Origin: Roseiconus nitratireducens
Lineage (GTDB): Bacteria > Planctomycetota > Planctomycetia > Pirellulales > Pirellulaceae
DNA: 64,000 nt
Reading direction: 5' to 3'
Assembly (NCBI RefSeq): GCF_008629675.1
Contig: NZ_VWOX01000002.1
Location: 496,001 to 560,000 of the forward strand
The notes beneath the pieces are model-generated. The model was not told where the DNA came from. It did no database searches and saw nothing but the letters and a program-made list of their open reading frames with translations. How positions within the stretch are numbered: position 1 is the first letter of the stretch; every line of letters starts with the position of its first letter. Positions 54,028 to 64,000 of this stretch are shown here, one piece after another. The position numbers were made by a program, and so were the translations under genes.

Positions 54028-54522
54028 TCACTCGTCGAATGAAGAATCTGGGAATGTCTCTCCGCTGCCGTCCCAGCGGGGCGTCGGATACTGCGTCACT
54101 TGCGGGCGGATCTTCGCCTTATCGGTCAACACGCGCATCTGATGGGCGGCCATCAACTTGGCGACGACCTGATCCCCCCGCCTTAGTCGGTAAAGGATAC
54201 AGCCTTTTCGCCGGACGTAGTACATGCCCCAAACATGGGCAACGAAGCGATCACGCTCCAGCCCCAGTCCGACGGTTTCCACCTGGTCACCGATGTCGAT
54301 GCCTTCGAAACGAACGGGCAACCACATCACGGGGCGCAACCGAAACCGTTGCTGGCCATAGGTGTAGTGATAGTAAACCTGATCGAACCGCACCCGCCTG
54401 AAAACCCGTGGGCTGGGAATCAACTGCGTCGCCACGGCCACGTCGTCCGGATGGATGAAGCCCTGGCCGTTCTCCGGCCACCGCAACAGACATCCGTAAT
54501 CGGGCAACTGGGGCCATTGCAT
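54028..54522 (-). CDS. Protein of unknown function
   Basis: A 164-residue soluble protein with no domain I recognise. It is rich in Arg, Tyr and beta-type residues: PDYGCLLRWPENGQGFIHPD, VYYHYTYGQQRFRLRPVMWL and VAHVWGMYYVRRKGCILYRL; the first has a cold-shock-like flavour (WPENGQGFIHPDD) but too little follows for a call. No signal peptide or membrane helix is present. The ATG at 54522 is the likely start. The gene lies six bases upstream of a sugar isomerase gene and downstream of icd. Confidence 0.75.
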   Translation of the reverse strand: MQWPQLPDYGCLLRWPENGQGFIHPDDVAVATQLIPSPRVFRRVRFDQVYYHYTYGQQRFRLRPVMWLPVRFEGIDIGDQVETVGLGLERDRFVAHVWGMYYVRRKGCILYRLRRGDQVVAKLMAAHQMRVLTDKAKIRPQVTQYPTPRWDGSGETFPDSSFDE

Positions 54523-54565
54523 CGGGGGCTGGTCAGGGGGTTCGCGGAAGCGATGCCGCTGGACT

Positions 54566-54638
54566 TTGTCTGAAAACTATCAAAACCCCGTCGCGGAAAG
54601 CCACGCCCTGGCGAGCGTCGCTACCCATTTTCAGACAA
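54566..54638. repeat. REP-like core flanked by a perfect inverted repeat
   Basis: TTGTCTGAAAA (54566-54576) is exactly inverted at 54628-54638 (TTTTCAGACAA). Between them is a REP-like stretch, CCACGCCCTGGCGAGCGTCGC, that matches the CCACGCTC-GCCA-GAGCGTGG element in degenerate form. The gap is between icd and the unknown gene. Confidence 0.65.
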
Positions 54639-54729
54639 GCCCGAGACGGACGTCGCAGGATCGGTTGGGCGCCCCATGGTAACCGAATTGTCCACGCGAT
54701 TCGAAACCCGCCGAACCTCGCCGCTTCAG

Positions 54730-57051
<2,322 letters not shown>

Positions 57052-57168
57052 TCACCCGCACCGCAGCGGCAATCGTGGCGCACCGGGACTCGGACCAGCG
57101 CACGTCAATGCGACAGCCCGCAACCCCATCACGAGTCGTTCGCCGCAAGGAACTCCGTGATCGGGAGA

Positions 57169-58776
57169 TCAAAGTTTGACCAGACTTTCCCCGGTCATTT
57201 CACTCGGCTTCTCCAATCCCAACAGGGCCAGCAGGGTCGGGGCAATGTCCGCCAACCGTCCCCCTTTGCGGAGTTCGTGGCCTTCCAATCCCGGTTCGAC
57301 CACGATCAGCGGCACGTCGTACGTGGTGTGCGCGGTGTGAGGCCCGCCGGTCTCCGGATTCGTCATCTGTTCGCAGTTTCCGTGATCGGCGGTGATCACC
57401 AGCGAACCGCCCGCCGCGAGTGTGGCATCGACAATCTGCCCGACACAATGGTCCACGGTCTCGACCGCTTTGATCGCCGCGTCCAACACTCCGGTGTGTC
57501 CCACCATGTCGCCGTTGGCAAAATTGACGATCAAGACATCGCTCCGTCCCGATTCAATTTCCTTGAGCACATAGCCGGTGACTTCCGCAGCGGACATCTC
57601 CGGCTTTTGGTCGTACGTGGAAACATCGCGGGGCGATTGCGCCATTTCCTGGTACTGGCCGGGAAAGGGATCATCGCGGTAGTCGTTGAAGAAAAAGGTC
57701 ACGTGCGGGTACTTCTCCGTTTCCGCACAGCGAAACTGTGTCAGCCCCTGATCGCTGATGTACTGCCCCAAGATGTTCGGCATCTTCGGCGGCTTTTCGA
57801 AAATCACCTTCACCGGCAAGCCGGTTTCGTAGCCGGTCATGGTGGCGAAATACAGATCGTCGATCTTTTTCCCGCGGTCGAACCCGCCGCCGTCAATTTC
57901 AGACCAGGCCTGATCGTCAAAGACAAAGGCTTTCGTCAACTCGCGCGTCCGGTCACCTCGGTAATTGATGAACACGACCGCATCGCCGTCGGCAACGGTC
58001 GAGGCCTTTCCGTCGGCATCCAAAATCGACGTGGCTTCAATGAACTCGTCACCGCTGCGACTTGGCTCGGTGGGATGTTCGTAGTATTCCTCGATCGCCT
58101 CGGCCGGACTCTTTGCCGTTCGCTCCGCACCACGGGTCAGCGCGTCATAGGCCGACTTCACACGGTCCCAGCGGAGGTCGCGGTCCATTGCGTAGAACCG
58201 GCCCACGACCGTCGCAATCCGACCGACACCCTCGGCGTCCAGCTTCTGCTGAATCTTCTTGACGTATCCCAGACCCCCGGTCGGCGACGTATCGCGGCCG
58301 TCGGTGATGGCGTGAATCACCAATCCGTCGGCCGGAAGGTCCGCTTGTTTGTACAGATCGACGACCGCGAGCGCGTGATCCAAATCGCTATGGACCCGAC
58401 CGTCCGACATCAATCCCAACACGTGCAACTTGCCACCGGTTCGGCGCACATGCTCTAGCGCCCCCAGCAGCACCTTGTTCTTAAAGAACTCGCCTTCGCG
58501 GATTGAACGCGTGATCCGCATGACTTCCTGGTCGACGATCCGACCGGCACCAATGTTTTGGTGGCCGACTTCGCTATTGCCCATCACGCCGTGGGGCAAC
58601 CCGACATCTTCCCCCGACGTCTTGATCAACACATTCGGATACGTCTTCATCAACTTGTCGGCGACCGGCGTCTCGGCCAGCACGATCGCGTTGGCCTTGT
58701 CCCATTCCGGATACGGGTTGTGTCCCCAACCATCACGAACAATCAGAACAACGGGTTTTCGTCGGAGCTGGCTCAC
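57169..58776 (-). CDS. gpmI: 2,3-bisphosphoglycerate-independent phosphoglycerate mutase
   Basis: A 535-residue glycolytic enzyme interconverting 3- and 2-phosphoglycerate, of the alkaline phosphatase superfamily. Metal ligand Asp15 in LIVRDGWGHN, catalytic Ser68 in GVMGNSEVGHQNIGAGR, HAITDGRDTSPTGG, FINYRGDRTRELTKAF, VNFANGDMVGHTG and VITADHGNCEQM are all present. The usual start codon is missing: a GTG at 58776 (MSQLRRKPVVL) gives the expected N-terminus, and a TTG at 58845 would add 23 residues. The gene is divergent from a glucose-6-phosphate isomerase-like gene. Confidence 0.95.
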   Translation of the reverse strand: MSQLRRKPVVLIVRDGWGHNPYPEWDKANAIVLAETPVADKLMKTYPNVLIKTSGEDVGLPHGVMGNSEVGHQNIGAGRIVDQEVMRITRSIREGEFFKNKVLLGALEHVRRTGGKLHVLGLMSDGRVHSDLDHALAVVDLYKQADLPADGLVIHAITDGRDTSPTGGLGYVKKIQQKLDAEGVGRIATVVGRFYAMDRDLRWDRVKSAYDALTRGAERTAKSPAEAIEEYYEHPTEPSRSGDEFIEATSILDADGKASTVADGDAVVFINYRGDRTRELTKAFVFDDQAWSEIDGGGFDRGKKIDDLYFATMTGYETGLPVKVIFEKPPKMPNILGQYISDQGLTQFRCAETEKYPHVTFFFNDYRDDPFPGQYQEMAQSPRDVSTYDQKPEMSAAEVTGYVLKEIESGRSDVLIVNFANGDMVGHTGVLDAAIKAVETVDHCVGQIVDATLAAGGSLVITADHGNCEQMTNPETGGPHTAHTTYDVPLIVVEPGLEGHELRKGGRLADIAPTLLALLGLEKPSEMTGESLVKL

Positions 58777-59276
58777 AGGTTCAAAACTCGTCTGCTGGAG
58801 GAAGGAAGTGGGGGACGCAGCCTGCGAACATGACTGCGTCGGCAAGCGGGCTCACCGCGTGGCGGTCAACCGCCGCAGCCGGCCGGCATTTGAGGCCTTT
58901 GGCCCCCTGCATTGGTCACCGGATCGCCGCCTTTCCGTAGGAACCGAACGTTGGCGGTGCGACATTTCCCAATCGCCCACCGGGACGCGCCGCATGGCGG
59001 ACCGACTGCCGGAGACCCTCGATGATCACCCGGGGTCTTCTGGTCGACCGCGGTGGGGGTACGCCCGAAATGTTAACGCCAGCCGCCGATCCTCCAAAGT
59101 GCCTTGACGTCGGAATTGGCTTCCGCATCGCGAATAGGGTTTGAATCTGCCACTCGATGGCCACAATACCGGCCGAACCGGCGAACACCGTCGGACGAAC
59201 GGTCCCCCCACGGCCTCCAACCTCCCGCCTCCATCGCCGGCGAATAACGCGTGCCGCACCGAATTTGCGAACCCCG
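58777..59276. other. Divergent intergenic region, no gene seen
   Basis: About 500 bases between gpmI and the isomerase-like gene. Overlapping short frames on both strands have no supporting signal. It presumably contains promoters for both genes. None of the repeat families seen in the window occurs here. Confidence 0.4.
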
Positions 59277-60674
59277 ATGCCACTGATTCCATTCAACTGC
59301 GACCTGGCCGGCCCGAGCGGCGACGGCCTGGAGATGCTTTGCCGGTCACTCGCGCCGCTGCGCGATGAACTGGTCGACGAATTGGCGTATTCCGCTCGCC
59401 CGGAGGAATCCCTCCAAGGCAGGTTGCCCGCGGACACCACCTTCGCGGCGCTGCCGGAACAGCTGTTGCTTTCCTACGAAGCCCACCGTGAACGAAGCGA
59501 ATTGGGAGAGGTCTTTCGGATCGCCAACGGCCTGCACGATCAAATCGATGCGGTCGTTGTGCTCGGACCACCCGAAGTCTGCCTGCCGGCGCGAGCACTA
59601 TTCCAAGCCAGTTGTGATCCGTACCACAACGAGCTTTCGCGGGCCGCGCGCGGCAGCAAGCCGCGTCTGTACTTCGCCGATGACGCATTGGACAACGACG
59701 CCATGCAGTCGCTGCTGGAGCGGCTGCGGGCGGGCGGCTACGGTGACAGTCCGGCGGAAAGCCGGTGGGGGATGATCGTCATCGATCCCGAAGGGGAACA
59801 TGCCCCGACCCAGCTCGCTTTGCAGACGTTGCTCATCCACCTGCCGGAAGCGGAACACGGCCCAGACGCCGCGACGCAAATGCGGCATGTCTTTCCGATC
59901 ACCCGTCACGGCTCCCCGCTGGAACAACTGACCGGTCAGCTCGGCTGCGAAGTGCCGCTTCACATTCCCGACGGAATCGATGGCCCCGGGTCGATGCTGA
60001 CGCCGGCGGGCCTGTTGCCGGCCGCGTTCCTGGGCCTGGACTGCATCCAACTGCTGGTCGGGGCCGCGCACATGAACGATCATTTCCGCCAGGCATCGCC
60101 CGGCGAAAACGCGGTGATCCGCTATTCGGGTTTTGCGCAATGGACGGGGCCGAAGCAACAAGGTGAAGGCGCCACGGTCATCTGGCAGCGCTCGCTGGAA
60201 TCGTTGGCCGCCTGGATCCGCCAGGTCTGGCGTCGGGTTCCCGGATCGGCAGCCTCGCGGAGAAGCGATCCGATTCTGTTGGGGCAGCGCGACTTGATCG
60301 GTATCGACCTCGATCCGGCAAAAGGCAGCATCGAGGAGGGTGGCCCCACGGCCTTTCATCACCTGCTGGTGAAATCGATTCGCACCGACGCCCTGATTGC
60401 GGAATCACTGCAGGCGCTGCCGGACGAGCCATCGAATCCCGTGACCGGCGGGCCGTCGCGCCAAATCGGCGGCAAGCGCCCGTCCGCACCGCATCGCCAA
60501 ACCGTGCCCGACATCCATCTGGAACAGATTCAATCGGAGCTGGATCGGCAGCGTTGGAATGGGCACGGGGTTGCCGTTTCGGAACTGCCGTCGCTGGAAC
60601 CACACGTGCTGGGCCAGTTGATTCAAATGACTTTGCTGGCAGCCACGCTGACGTCGCGGGTGGCGGAACGCTGA
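59277..60674 (+). CDS. Glucose-6-phosphate isomerase-like protein, active-site motifs lost
   Basis: A 465-residue SIS-fold protein. The segment PDGIDGPGSMLTPAGLLPAA (231-250) and the following FLGLDCIQLLVGA are clearly of the glucose-6-phosphate isomerase family, and VVVLG...ARALF (93-109) aligns with its sugar-phosphate loop. However, the loop glycines and serine (normally GIGGSYLG) read GPPEVCLP, the SKSG-type loop reads VIDPEGE (168-174), the ESLGK catalytic glutamate region reads RRVPGS, and the DLHS catalytic histidine is replaced by isoleucine in QRDLIG. All four catalytic regions are therefore changed. It probably binds a ligand or partner without isomerising sugar. The ATG at 59277 gives the family start. 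It is divergent from gpmI. Confidence 0.78.
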   Translation: MPLIPFNCDLAGPSGDGLEMLCRSLAPLRDELVDELAYSARPEESLQGRLPADTTFAALPEQLLLSYEAHRERSELGEVFRIANGLHDQIDAVVVLGPPEVCLPARALFQASCDPYHNELSRAARGSKPRLYFADDALDNDAMQSLLERLRAGGYGDSPAESRWGMIVIDPEGEHAPTQLALQTLLIHLPEAEHGPDAATQMRHVFPITRHGSPLEQLTGQLGCEVPLHIPDGIDGPGSMLTPAGLLPAAFLGLDCIQLLVGAAHMNDHFRQASPGENAVIRYSGFAQWTGPKQQGEGATVIWQRSLESLAAWIRQVWRRVPGSAASRRSDPILLGQRDLIGIDLDPAKGSIEEGGPTAFHHLLVKSIRTDALIAESLQALPDEPSNPVTGGPSRQIGGKRPSAPHRQTVPDIHLEQIQSELDRQRWNGHGVAVSELPSLEPHVLGQLIQMTLLAATLTSRVAER

Positions 60675-60708
60675 CGACGCGTCCGGTGCGGGAGTGTGCA
60701 GGGTGCCC

Positions 60709-60773
60709 GATAGCGACGCTCGCCAGAGCGTGGAAGCATGCTGTTCACCGTAGCCACGCCTCGCCAGAGCGTG
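60709..60773. repeat. Two REP-like palindromes
   Basis: ACGCTC-GCCA-GAGCGT at 60716-60731, and a second copy in GTAGCCACGCCTCGCCAGAG ending GCGTGG near 60773, with a one-base insertion in the left arm. Both lack the partner hairpin seen at 33548. Confidence 0.7.
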
Positions 60774-60780
60774 GAAGGCG

Positions 60781-60897
60781 CATGAGTGCCGCCGTCTGGC
60801 GACGGCAGCTACGAGGATGCATGAGTGCCGCCGTCTGGCGACGGCAGCTACGGGGATGCTTGAGTGCCGCCGTCTGGCGACGGCAGCGACGGGGACT
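60781..60897 (+). repeat. Three tandem 39-base units, each with a REP hairpin
   Basis: Units begin at 60781, 60820 and 60859 with CATGAGTGCC, CATGAGTGCC and CTTGAGTGCC. Each contains GCCGTC-TGGC-GACGGC followed by AGCTACG or AGCGACG. The spacing is exactly 39 bases. The copies are nearly identical, so the duplication is recent. Confidence 0.85.
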
Positions 60898-61012
60898 CGT
60901 GTTTGGCGGCGGTTCGGACGACGGCTAGTCCACTAAACCGCAACCATGGAATGGGTTACGCTTGCCGGCCGATTGACGCCCCCATTTTCATCGAATTCCC
61001 CGTGCCCTGATC

Positions 61013-61819
61013 ATGTCCGCCATCGACGACCTGTTCGCCCGGTTAAAGAGTCAGCAAAAGAAAGCTTTGATGCCGTTCATCACCGCCGGCGATCCGAATC
61101 TGGAAACGACCGCGGCCGTTCTGCAGCGGTTACCCGAAGCAGGAGCCGACTTGTGCGAGGTCGGCATCCCCTACAGCGACCCGATTGCCGACGGACCGGT
61201 CATCCAAGCGTCGTATCAACGGGCTTTGGAACACGGTTTTCACTTGAATGATGCGATGGAATTGGGCAAAAGTCACGCATCCAAGGTCGCAATCCCGCTG
61301 GTCACGATGGTCAGCTACTCGATCATTTTTCGCGTCGGACTGCGAAAGTACGTGGATCTGGCCAAGCAGGCCGGCTACGCGGGTGCCATCGTGCCGGATC
61401 TTTTGGTCGAAGAGGCGGCGGAGTTCTCTGAACTCTGTCGGGCCAAGGATTTCAGCCTGGTTCAATTGGTCACCCCGACGACGCCCCGCTCGCGCCAGAT
61501 CGAAATCGCCAACTCCTCTTCCGGTTTCCTGTATTACGTCTCGGTGACCGGAATCACCGGGGAGCGAAAGGAACTGCCGAGCAACTTGCAGGAGAACGTC
61601 CAATGGCTGCGTGAGCAAACCGAGCTGCCCATCTGCATCGGATTCGGAATCAGCGGCCCGGAAACCGCGGCCAAGCTGGCCCCGCACGCCGACGGCTTGA
61701 TCGTCGGATCGGCCATCGTGCGACGGATTGCCGAAGCGGCCGAGAGCGGACCAGAACAGGCGGCCGAAACGGTTGGCAGTTTCGTCCGTCAGCTCCGCCA
61801 GGCGATTGATTCGGCGTGA
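61013..61819 (+). CDS. trpA: Tryptophan synthase alpha chain
   Basis: A 268-residue enzyme that cleaves indole-3-glycerol phosphate to indole, which passes to the beta chain TrpB. Catalytic Glu49 (CEVGIPYSDPIADGP) and Asp60 keep the numbering of the Salmonella enzyme, and FLYYVSVTGITGERKELP and the phosphate-binding GFGISGPETA/VGSAIVRRI are typical. TrpB and the other trp genes are not next to it, so it is a lone copy in this region. It is preceded by a repeat-rich gap. Confidence 0.97.
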   Translation: MSAIDDLFARLKSQQKKALMPFITAGDPNLETTAAVLQRLPEAGADLCEVGIPYSDPIADGPVIQASYQRALEHGFHLNDAMELGKSHASKVAIPLVTMVSYSIIFRVGLRKYVDLAKQAGYAGAIVPDLLVEEAAEFSELCRAKDFSLVQLVTPTTPRSRQIEIANSSSGFLYYVSVTGITGERKELPSNLQENVQWLREQTELPICIGFGISGPETAAKLAPHADGLIVGSAIVRRIAEAAESGPEQAAETVGSFVRQLRQAIDSA

Positions 61820-62054
61820 TTTTTCCGGGCTCCGTGAGGGTCTGGCAAACTGGGAAATCTCTACGGCTTCTCCGTTTTGATTCGGCGGCAAAATCCGAAA
61901 AAACCTACCTTGCCGCAACGGCAATCGCCGAAACCAACAGCAACACCGGTCCGAAAAGGATTTTCCGGAGACGTTGTGCCACCCGTGATGGAGAGTCCCG
62001 CGATCGTCGCGGGCGGCTCTTGTTGGCGTTTCCGGCCGGAGCGATTTGGAACTG

Positions 62055-62061
62055 TAGGAGG
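62055..62061 (+). promoter_or_regulatory. Shine-Dalgarno site for the BON-domain gene
   Basis: TAGGAGG sits seven bases before the ATG at 62069. It fixes the start, since the frame is open upstream to 61877. It is one of the strongest ribosome sites in the window. Confidence 0.85.
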
Positions 62062-62068
62062 CATTCCC

Positions 62069-63220
62069 ATGCGACGAAAGTATCTTGGATTGGCGATCGC
62101 CGCGATCACCGCCTTGGGGCCGACATCGGCCTTCGGCGGCGACCGTGAGATTGCACAGGAAATCATGACCCGATTGAAGAGCAACCGCGACGCGGGGGCT
62201 CTCAAGGATTTCACACTGGACATGAAGGTGGATCAGGGCATCGTCCTGTTCCGCGGAACGGTCAGTGAAACCGCTCAAAAACAGCTCGTCTTGAGCGCCG
62301 CCAACGGCGTCGACGGCGTGGCCAAAGTTCTTGACGAAGTCAAAGTCAAGACCGCGGCCGTGGCGTCCGAACCCGTGACGACTTCCATCGAAGCACCGAC
62401 AAATGGCCCGTCGCTCCGCGACATGCTCTCGCAGGCTAAAGCGACGGCTGCCGAAAAGGGAGTCAGCAACGCCACCCTGGAGATCGCTCCCGGGACCGTC
62501 CAACCGACCGCCGCGGTCGAATTGGCTCAGCCGATTCACGCCGATGATCAGCAAGTGGTCGCCGGTGTCGTGGAGGCCCTCGGAAGCGCCCAGCAAGCCG
62601 GCGTGCTGAAGGGCTTCGGCGTGGACGTGCAGTGCAATGACGGCATCGTCAGCCTGAAAGGGCTGGCCGGATCGCCGCAACAACGCGACGAAATCGTTCG
62701 CATCACGCAGTCGGTTCCCGGCGTTCAAGGCGTCGATCACACGATCACCGTCGCCGGACACCCCCAAGCGGCTCCGATGCCGATGCAGTCCCATGTGCCG
62801 GCCCAGCTGGCCAGCAATCGCATGACCCCGGTCAGCGTGGACCAGGTACCGGCGATGGCAACGCCCCGCAACCGGAACCTGGGTGTTCCGGTCGCTCAGG
62901 TAGCCGCTCCGATGGCAAACAACGGCACCGTCGCGGCTCCGACCATGGGAGCTCCCGTGTCCGGCACTCCGGTTCCGATGGCCTACGGTGCAAGTGCCGG
63001 AGCACCTCGTTACGACACTCCGAACCTGCCCAACTACGCATGGCCCGGATACGCGTCGTACCCCAACTATGCGGCTTTGACGTATCCCCAGCAGTACAGC
63101 CCCACGGCTTGGCCCTACATCGGCCCCTTCTATCCTTACCCGCAAGTCCCGCTGGGATGGCGTAAGGTGTCGTTGGAGTGGGATGACGGCTGGTGGTTCC
63201 TCGACTTCACCGACCGCTGA
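62069..63220 (+). CDS. Secreted two-BON-domain protein
   Basis: A 383-residue exported protein. The signal peptide MRRKYLGLAIAAITALGPTS is followed by one BON domain (VDQGIVLFRGTVSETAQKQL, VDGVAKVLDEVKVK) at about residues 25-85 and a second (NDGIVSLKGLAGSPQQRDEI, VPGVQGVDHTITV) near 155-230. BON domains bind phospholipid or other envelope components. The rest is an Ala/Pro/Met/Gln-rich, probably unstructured segment ending in a Tyr/Pro-rich tail and WDDGWWFLDFTDR, a short ordered block. A strong ribosome site and a perfect terminator bracket the gene, so it is a single-gene transcript and may be highly expressed. Confidence 0.88.
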   Translation: MRRKYLGLAIAAITALGPTSAFGGDREIAQEIMTRLKSNRDAGALKDFTLDMKVDQGIVLFRGTVSETAQKQLVLSAANGVDGVAKVLDEVKVKTAAVASEPVTTSIEAPTNGPSLRDMLSQAKATAAEKGVSNATLEIAPGTVQPTAAVELAQPIHADDQQVVAGVVEALGSAQQAGVLKGFGVDVQCNDGIVSLKGLAGSPQQRDEIVRITQSVPGVQGVDHTITVAGHPQAAPMPMQSHVPAQLASNRMTPVSVDQVPAMATPRNRNLGVPVAQVAAPMANNGTVAAPTMGAPVSGTPVPMAYGASAGAPRYDTPNLPNYAWPGYASYPNYAALTYPQQYSPTAWPYIGPFYPYPQVPLGWRKVSLEWDDGWWFLDFTDR

Positions 63221-63263
63221 TTCCAACCGAATCGGCTCACAGCCACAGTTCTGAAAATCGCTG

Positions 63264-63298
63264 CCGCGGAGAGCTTGATCGCTCTCCGCGGTTTTTTT
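63264..63298 (+). terminator. Rho-independent terminator after the BON-domain gene
   Basis: A perfect 11-bp stem, CCGCGGAGAGC (63264-63274) with GCTCTCCGCGG (63281-63291), a six-base loop and seven T residues (63292-63298). It begins 43 bases after the stop. Confidence 0.95.
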
Positions 63299-63464
63299 GT
63301 GAAACATTGCCCGCTGTGAAACTGCCGCAGGCGTCGGATTCTGCAAATCTCCGGAATTACCCGCAAGATCCGCACAACTTCACACGATAACTTCAGTACA
63401 AAGCGGAACCTGCCCGCGCTCAAGCGTGCGGTATTGTTATCGAACACCACGGAAGGTTGCTCGG

Positions 63465-64000
63465 ATGACCAGCAAGACGAAACGTCAACAAGAACACGCC
63501 GCCTCGAACGCGGCTCGAAGCGAGGCGAGTGTGTTTTCGTCTCTGGCACGCAAAGTGACGCTGGCCACCATGGCCTGCGTTGCGGTCAGCACGACCGGCT
63601 GCCTGGGCTTCACCGACAACTACAACCTCGGCTTCCTGGGATTTCCGATCCCCGTGAGCCCCTACTACCAGCACAAGGCCGAAGAAGACTTCTGGCGTCA
63701 CGAACGGTACGATCGCGTGCCGATCCTGGGCCCGACGACTTCCGGCGGTCCTCCGGTGGCCCTGGATCCTCCCAGCGACGACGAAGTCATGCTGGCCCTG
63801 GAGAAGGCCCGTCCGGTCGAAGGCGGCATCCCGCTGATCTACGAGAAGCAACGCAACGACGTGCGAATCATCAAAGAGAAGATCGCCGACTATGTCGATC
63901 CGCCGCGCTTCTACCCGCTGATCGGCCCCGCCCAACTGCACCACGCCCACTACAAGTGCTCGATCTTCTTCGAAGAAAAGACCATCATCGGGTACCCGGT
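63465..64000 (+). CDS. Putative lipoprotein of unknown function (cut by window)
   Basis: An open frame of at least 178 residues runs off the right edge. It starts at the ATG at 63465 with GGAAGG eight bases upstream (63451-63456). A signal with a lipobox-like end (MACVAVSTTGC) is followed by GFTDNYNLGFLGFPIPVSPY, FWRHERYDRVPILGPTTSGG and IGPAQLHHAHYKCSIFFEEK. I do not recognise a domain. Gene order, with a terminator just upstream, means it has its own promoter in the gap 63300-63450. It could be an envelope protein related in expression to the BON-domain protein, but that is only position. Confidence 0.75.
   Translation, partial: MTSKTKRQQEHAASNAARSEASVFSSLARKVTLATMACVAVSTTGCLGFTDNYNLGFLGFPIPVSPYYQHKAEEDFWRHERYDRVPILGPTTSGGPPVALDPPSDDEVMLALEKARPVEGGIPLIYEKQRNDVRIIKEKIADYVDPPRFYPLIGPAQLHHAHYKCSIFFEEKTIIGYP

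Larger units (their letters stand above)
60675..61012. other. REP-rich intergenic region upstream of trpA
   Basis: About 340 bases containing two single REP palindromes (60709-60773) and three tandem 39-base units (60781-60897), described separately. The last 100 bases before trpA have no repeat and should contain its promoter. No gene is supported. Confidence 0.5.

Noticed and set aside
60781..60897. Possible CRISPR array from regular 39-base spacing
   Set aside because: There are no unique spacers; the whole unit is repeated, and each unit holds a REP hairpin. No cas gene is present.
61130..63346. Minus-strand open frame of 738 codons across trpA, the BON gene and its terminator
   Set aside because: It is opposite two clear genes and crosses a perfect terminator.

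Overview
The window is GC-rich chromosomal DNA from a planctomycete, most likely family Pirellulaceae (the Rhodopirellula group). The call rests on gene content: three gene sets of giant secreted proteins with planctomycete-type cytochrome c domains (PSCyt1 with DUF1549/DUF1553, or with DUF1587/1595/1592/1588/1585) each paired with a DUF1501 or DUF1552 protein, two formylglycine-type sulfatases, a Ser/Thr kinase-WD40 fusion, PQQ-type propellers, a BBP7-like protein, and several start sites without a Shine-Dalgarno sequence. No rRNA, tRNA, phage, IS transposase or CRISPR array was recognised.

Layout. 1-11.7 kb: a DUF1501 protein (cut by the window edge) and its PSCyt1 partner on the minus strand, then a plus-strand run of sulfatase, CE20-like acetylesterase, zinc dehydrogenase, sugar isomerase and PQQ propeller that looks like a glycan-breakdown cluster. 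11.8-17.6 kb: a translationally coupled trio (PSCyt1/DUF1592-type, DUF1552, HEAT repeat). 17.6-21.3 kb: convergent kinase-WD40 gene. 21.8-26.1 kb: second PSCyt1/DUF1549/DUF1553 plus DUF1501 pair. 26.2-28.7 kb: sulfatase and PmoA-like (DUF6807) pair. 29.2-35.7 kb: repeats, prfC, a small two-gene membrane/papain-like unit, a PQQ propeller and arfB. 35.8-43.6 kb: FHA-GAF histidine kinase divergent from MoxR, mtnA, a divergent prepilin peptidase, lipoprotein MsrB, and a voltage-sensor-like membrane protein. 43.9-51.5 kb: VanZ, a DUF1080-like protein with tadA, a BBP7-like protein with a strong terminator, an LptF/G-like permease with a glycosyltransferase, small proteins, and an aminotransferase. 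51.5-64 kb: mostly central metabolism (coaD, two sugar isomerases, monomeric icd, gpmI, a degenerate glucose-6-phosphate isomerase homologue, trpA), then a BON-domain secreted protein and a truncated lipoprotein gene.

How it fits together. The first 29 kb is an export-heavy accessory region in which Sec-exported single-haem proteins sit beside Tat-exported partners of the alkaline-phosphatase type, mixed with sulfatases and carbohydrate enzymes. The remainder is housekeeping genes interspersed with orphan regulators and envelope proteins. Intergenic gaps hold at least two families of small palindromic (REP-like) elements and one pair of about 150-bp MITE-like repeats in opposite orientation.

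The observations most worth following are a glucose-6-phosphate isomerase homologue that has lost all its active-site motifs, a pore-less voltage-sensor plus coiled-coil protein, the PSCyt1/Tat-partner modules, a dehydrogenase whose four structural-zinc cysteines are all replaced, and the repeat families.
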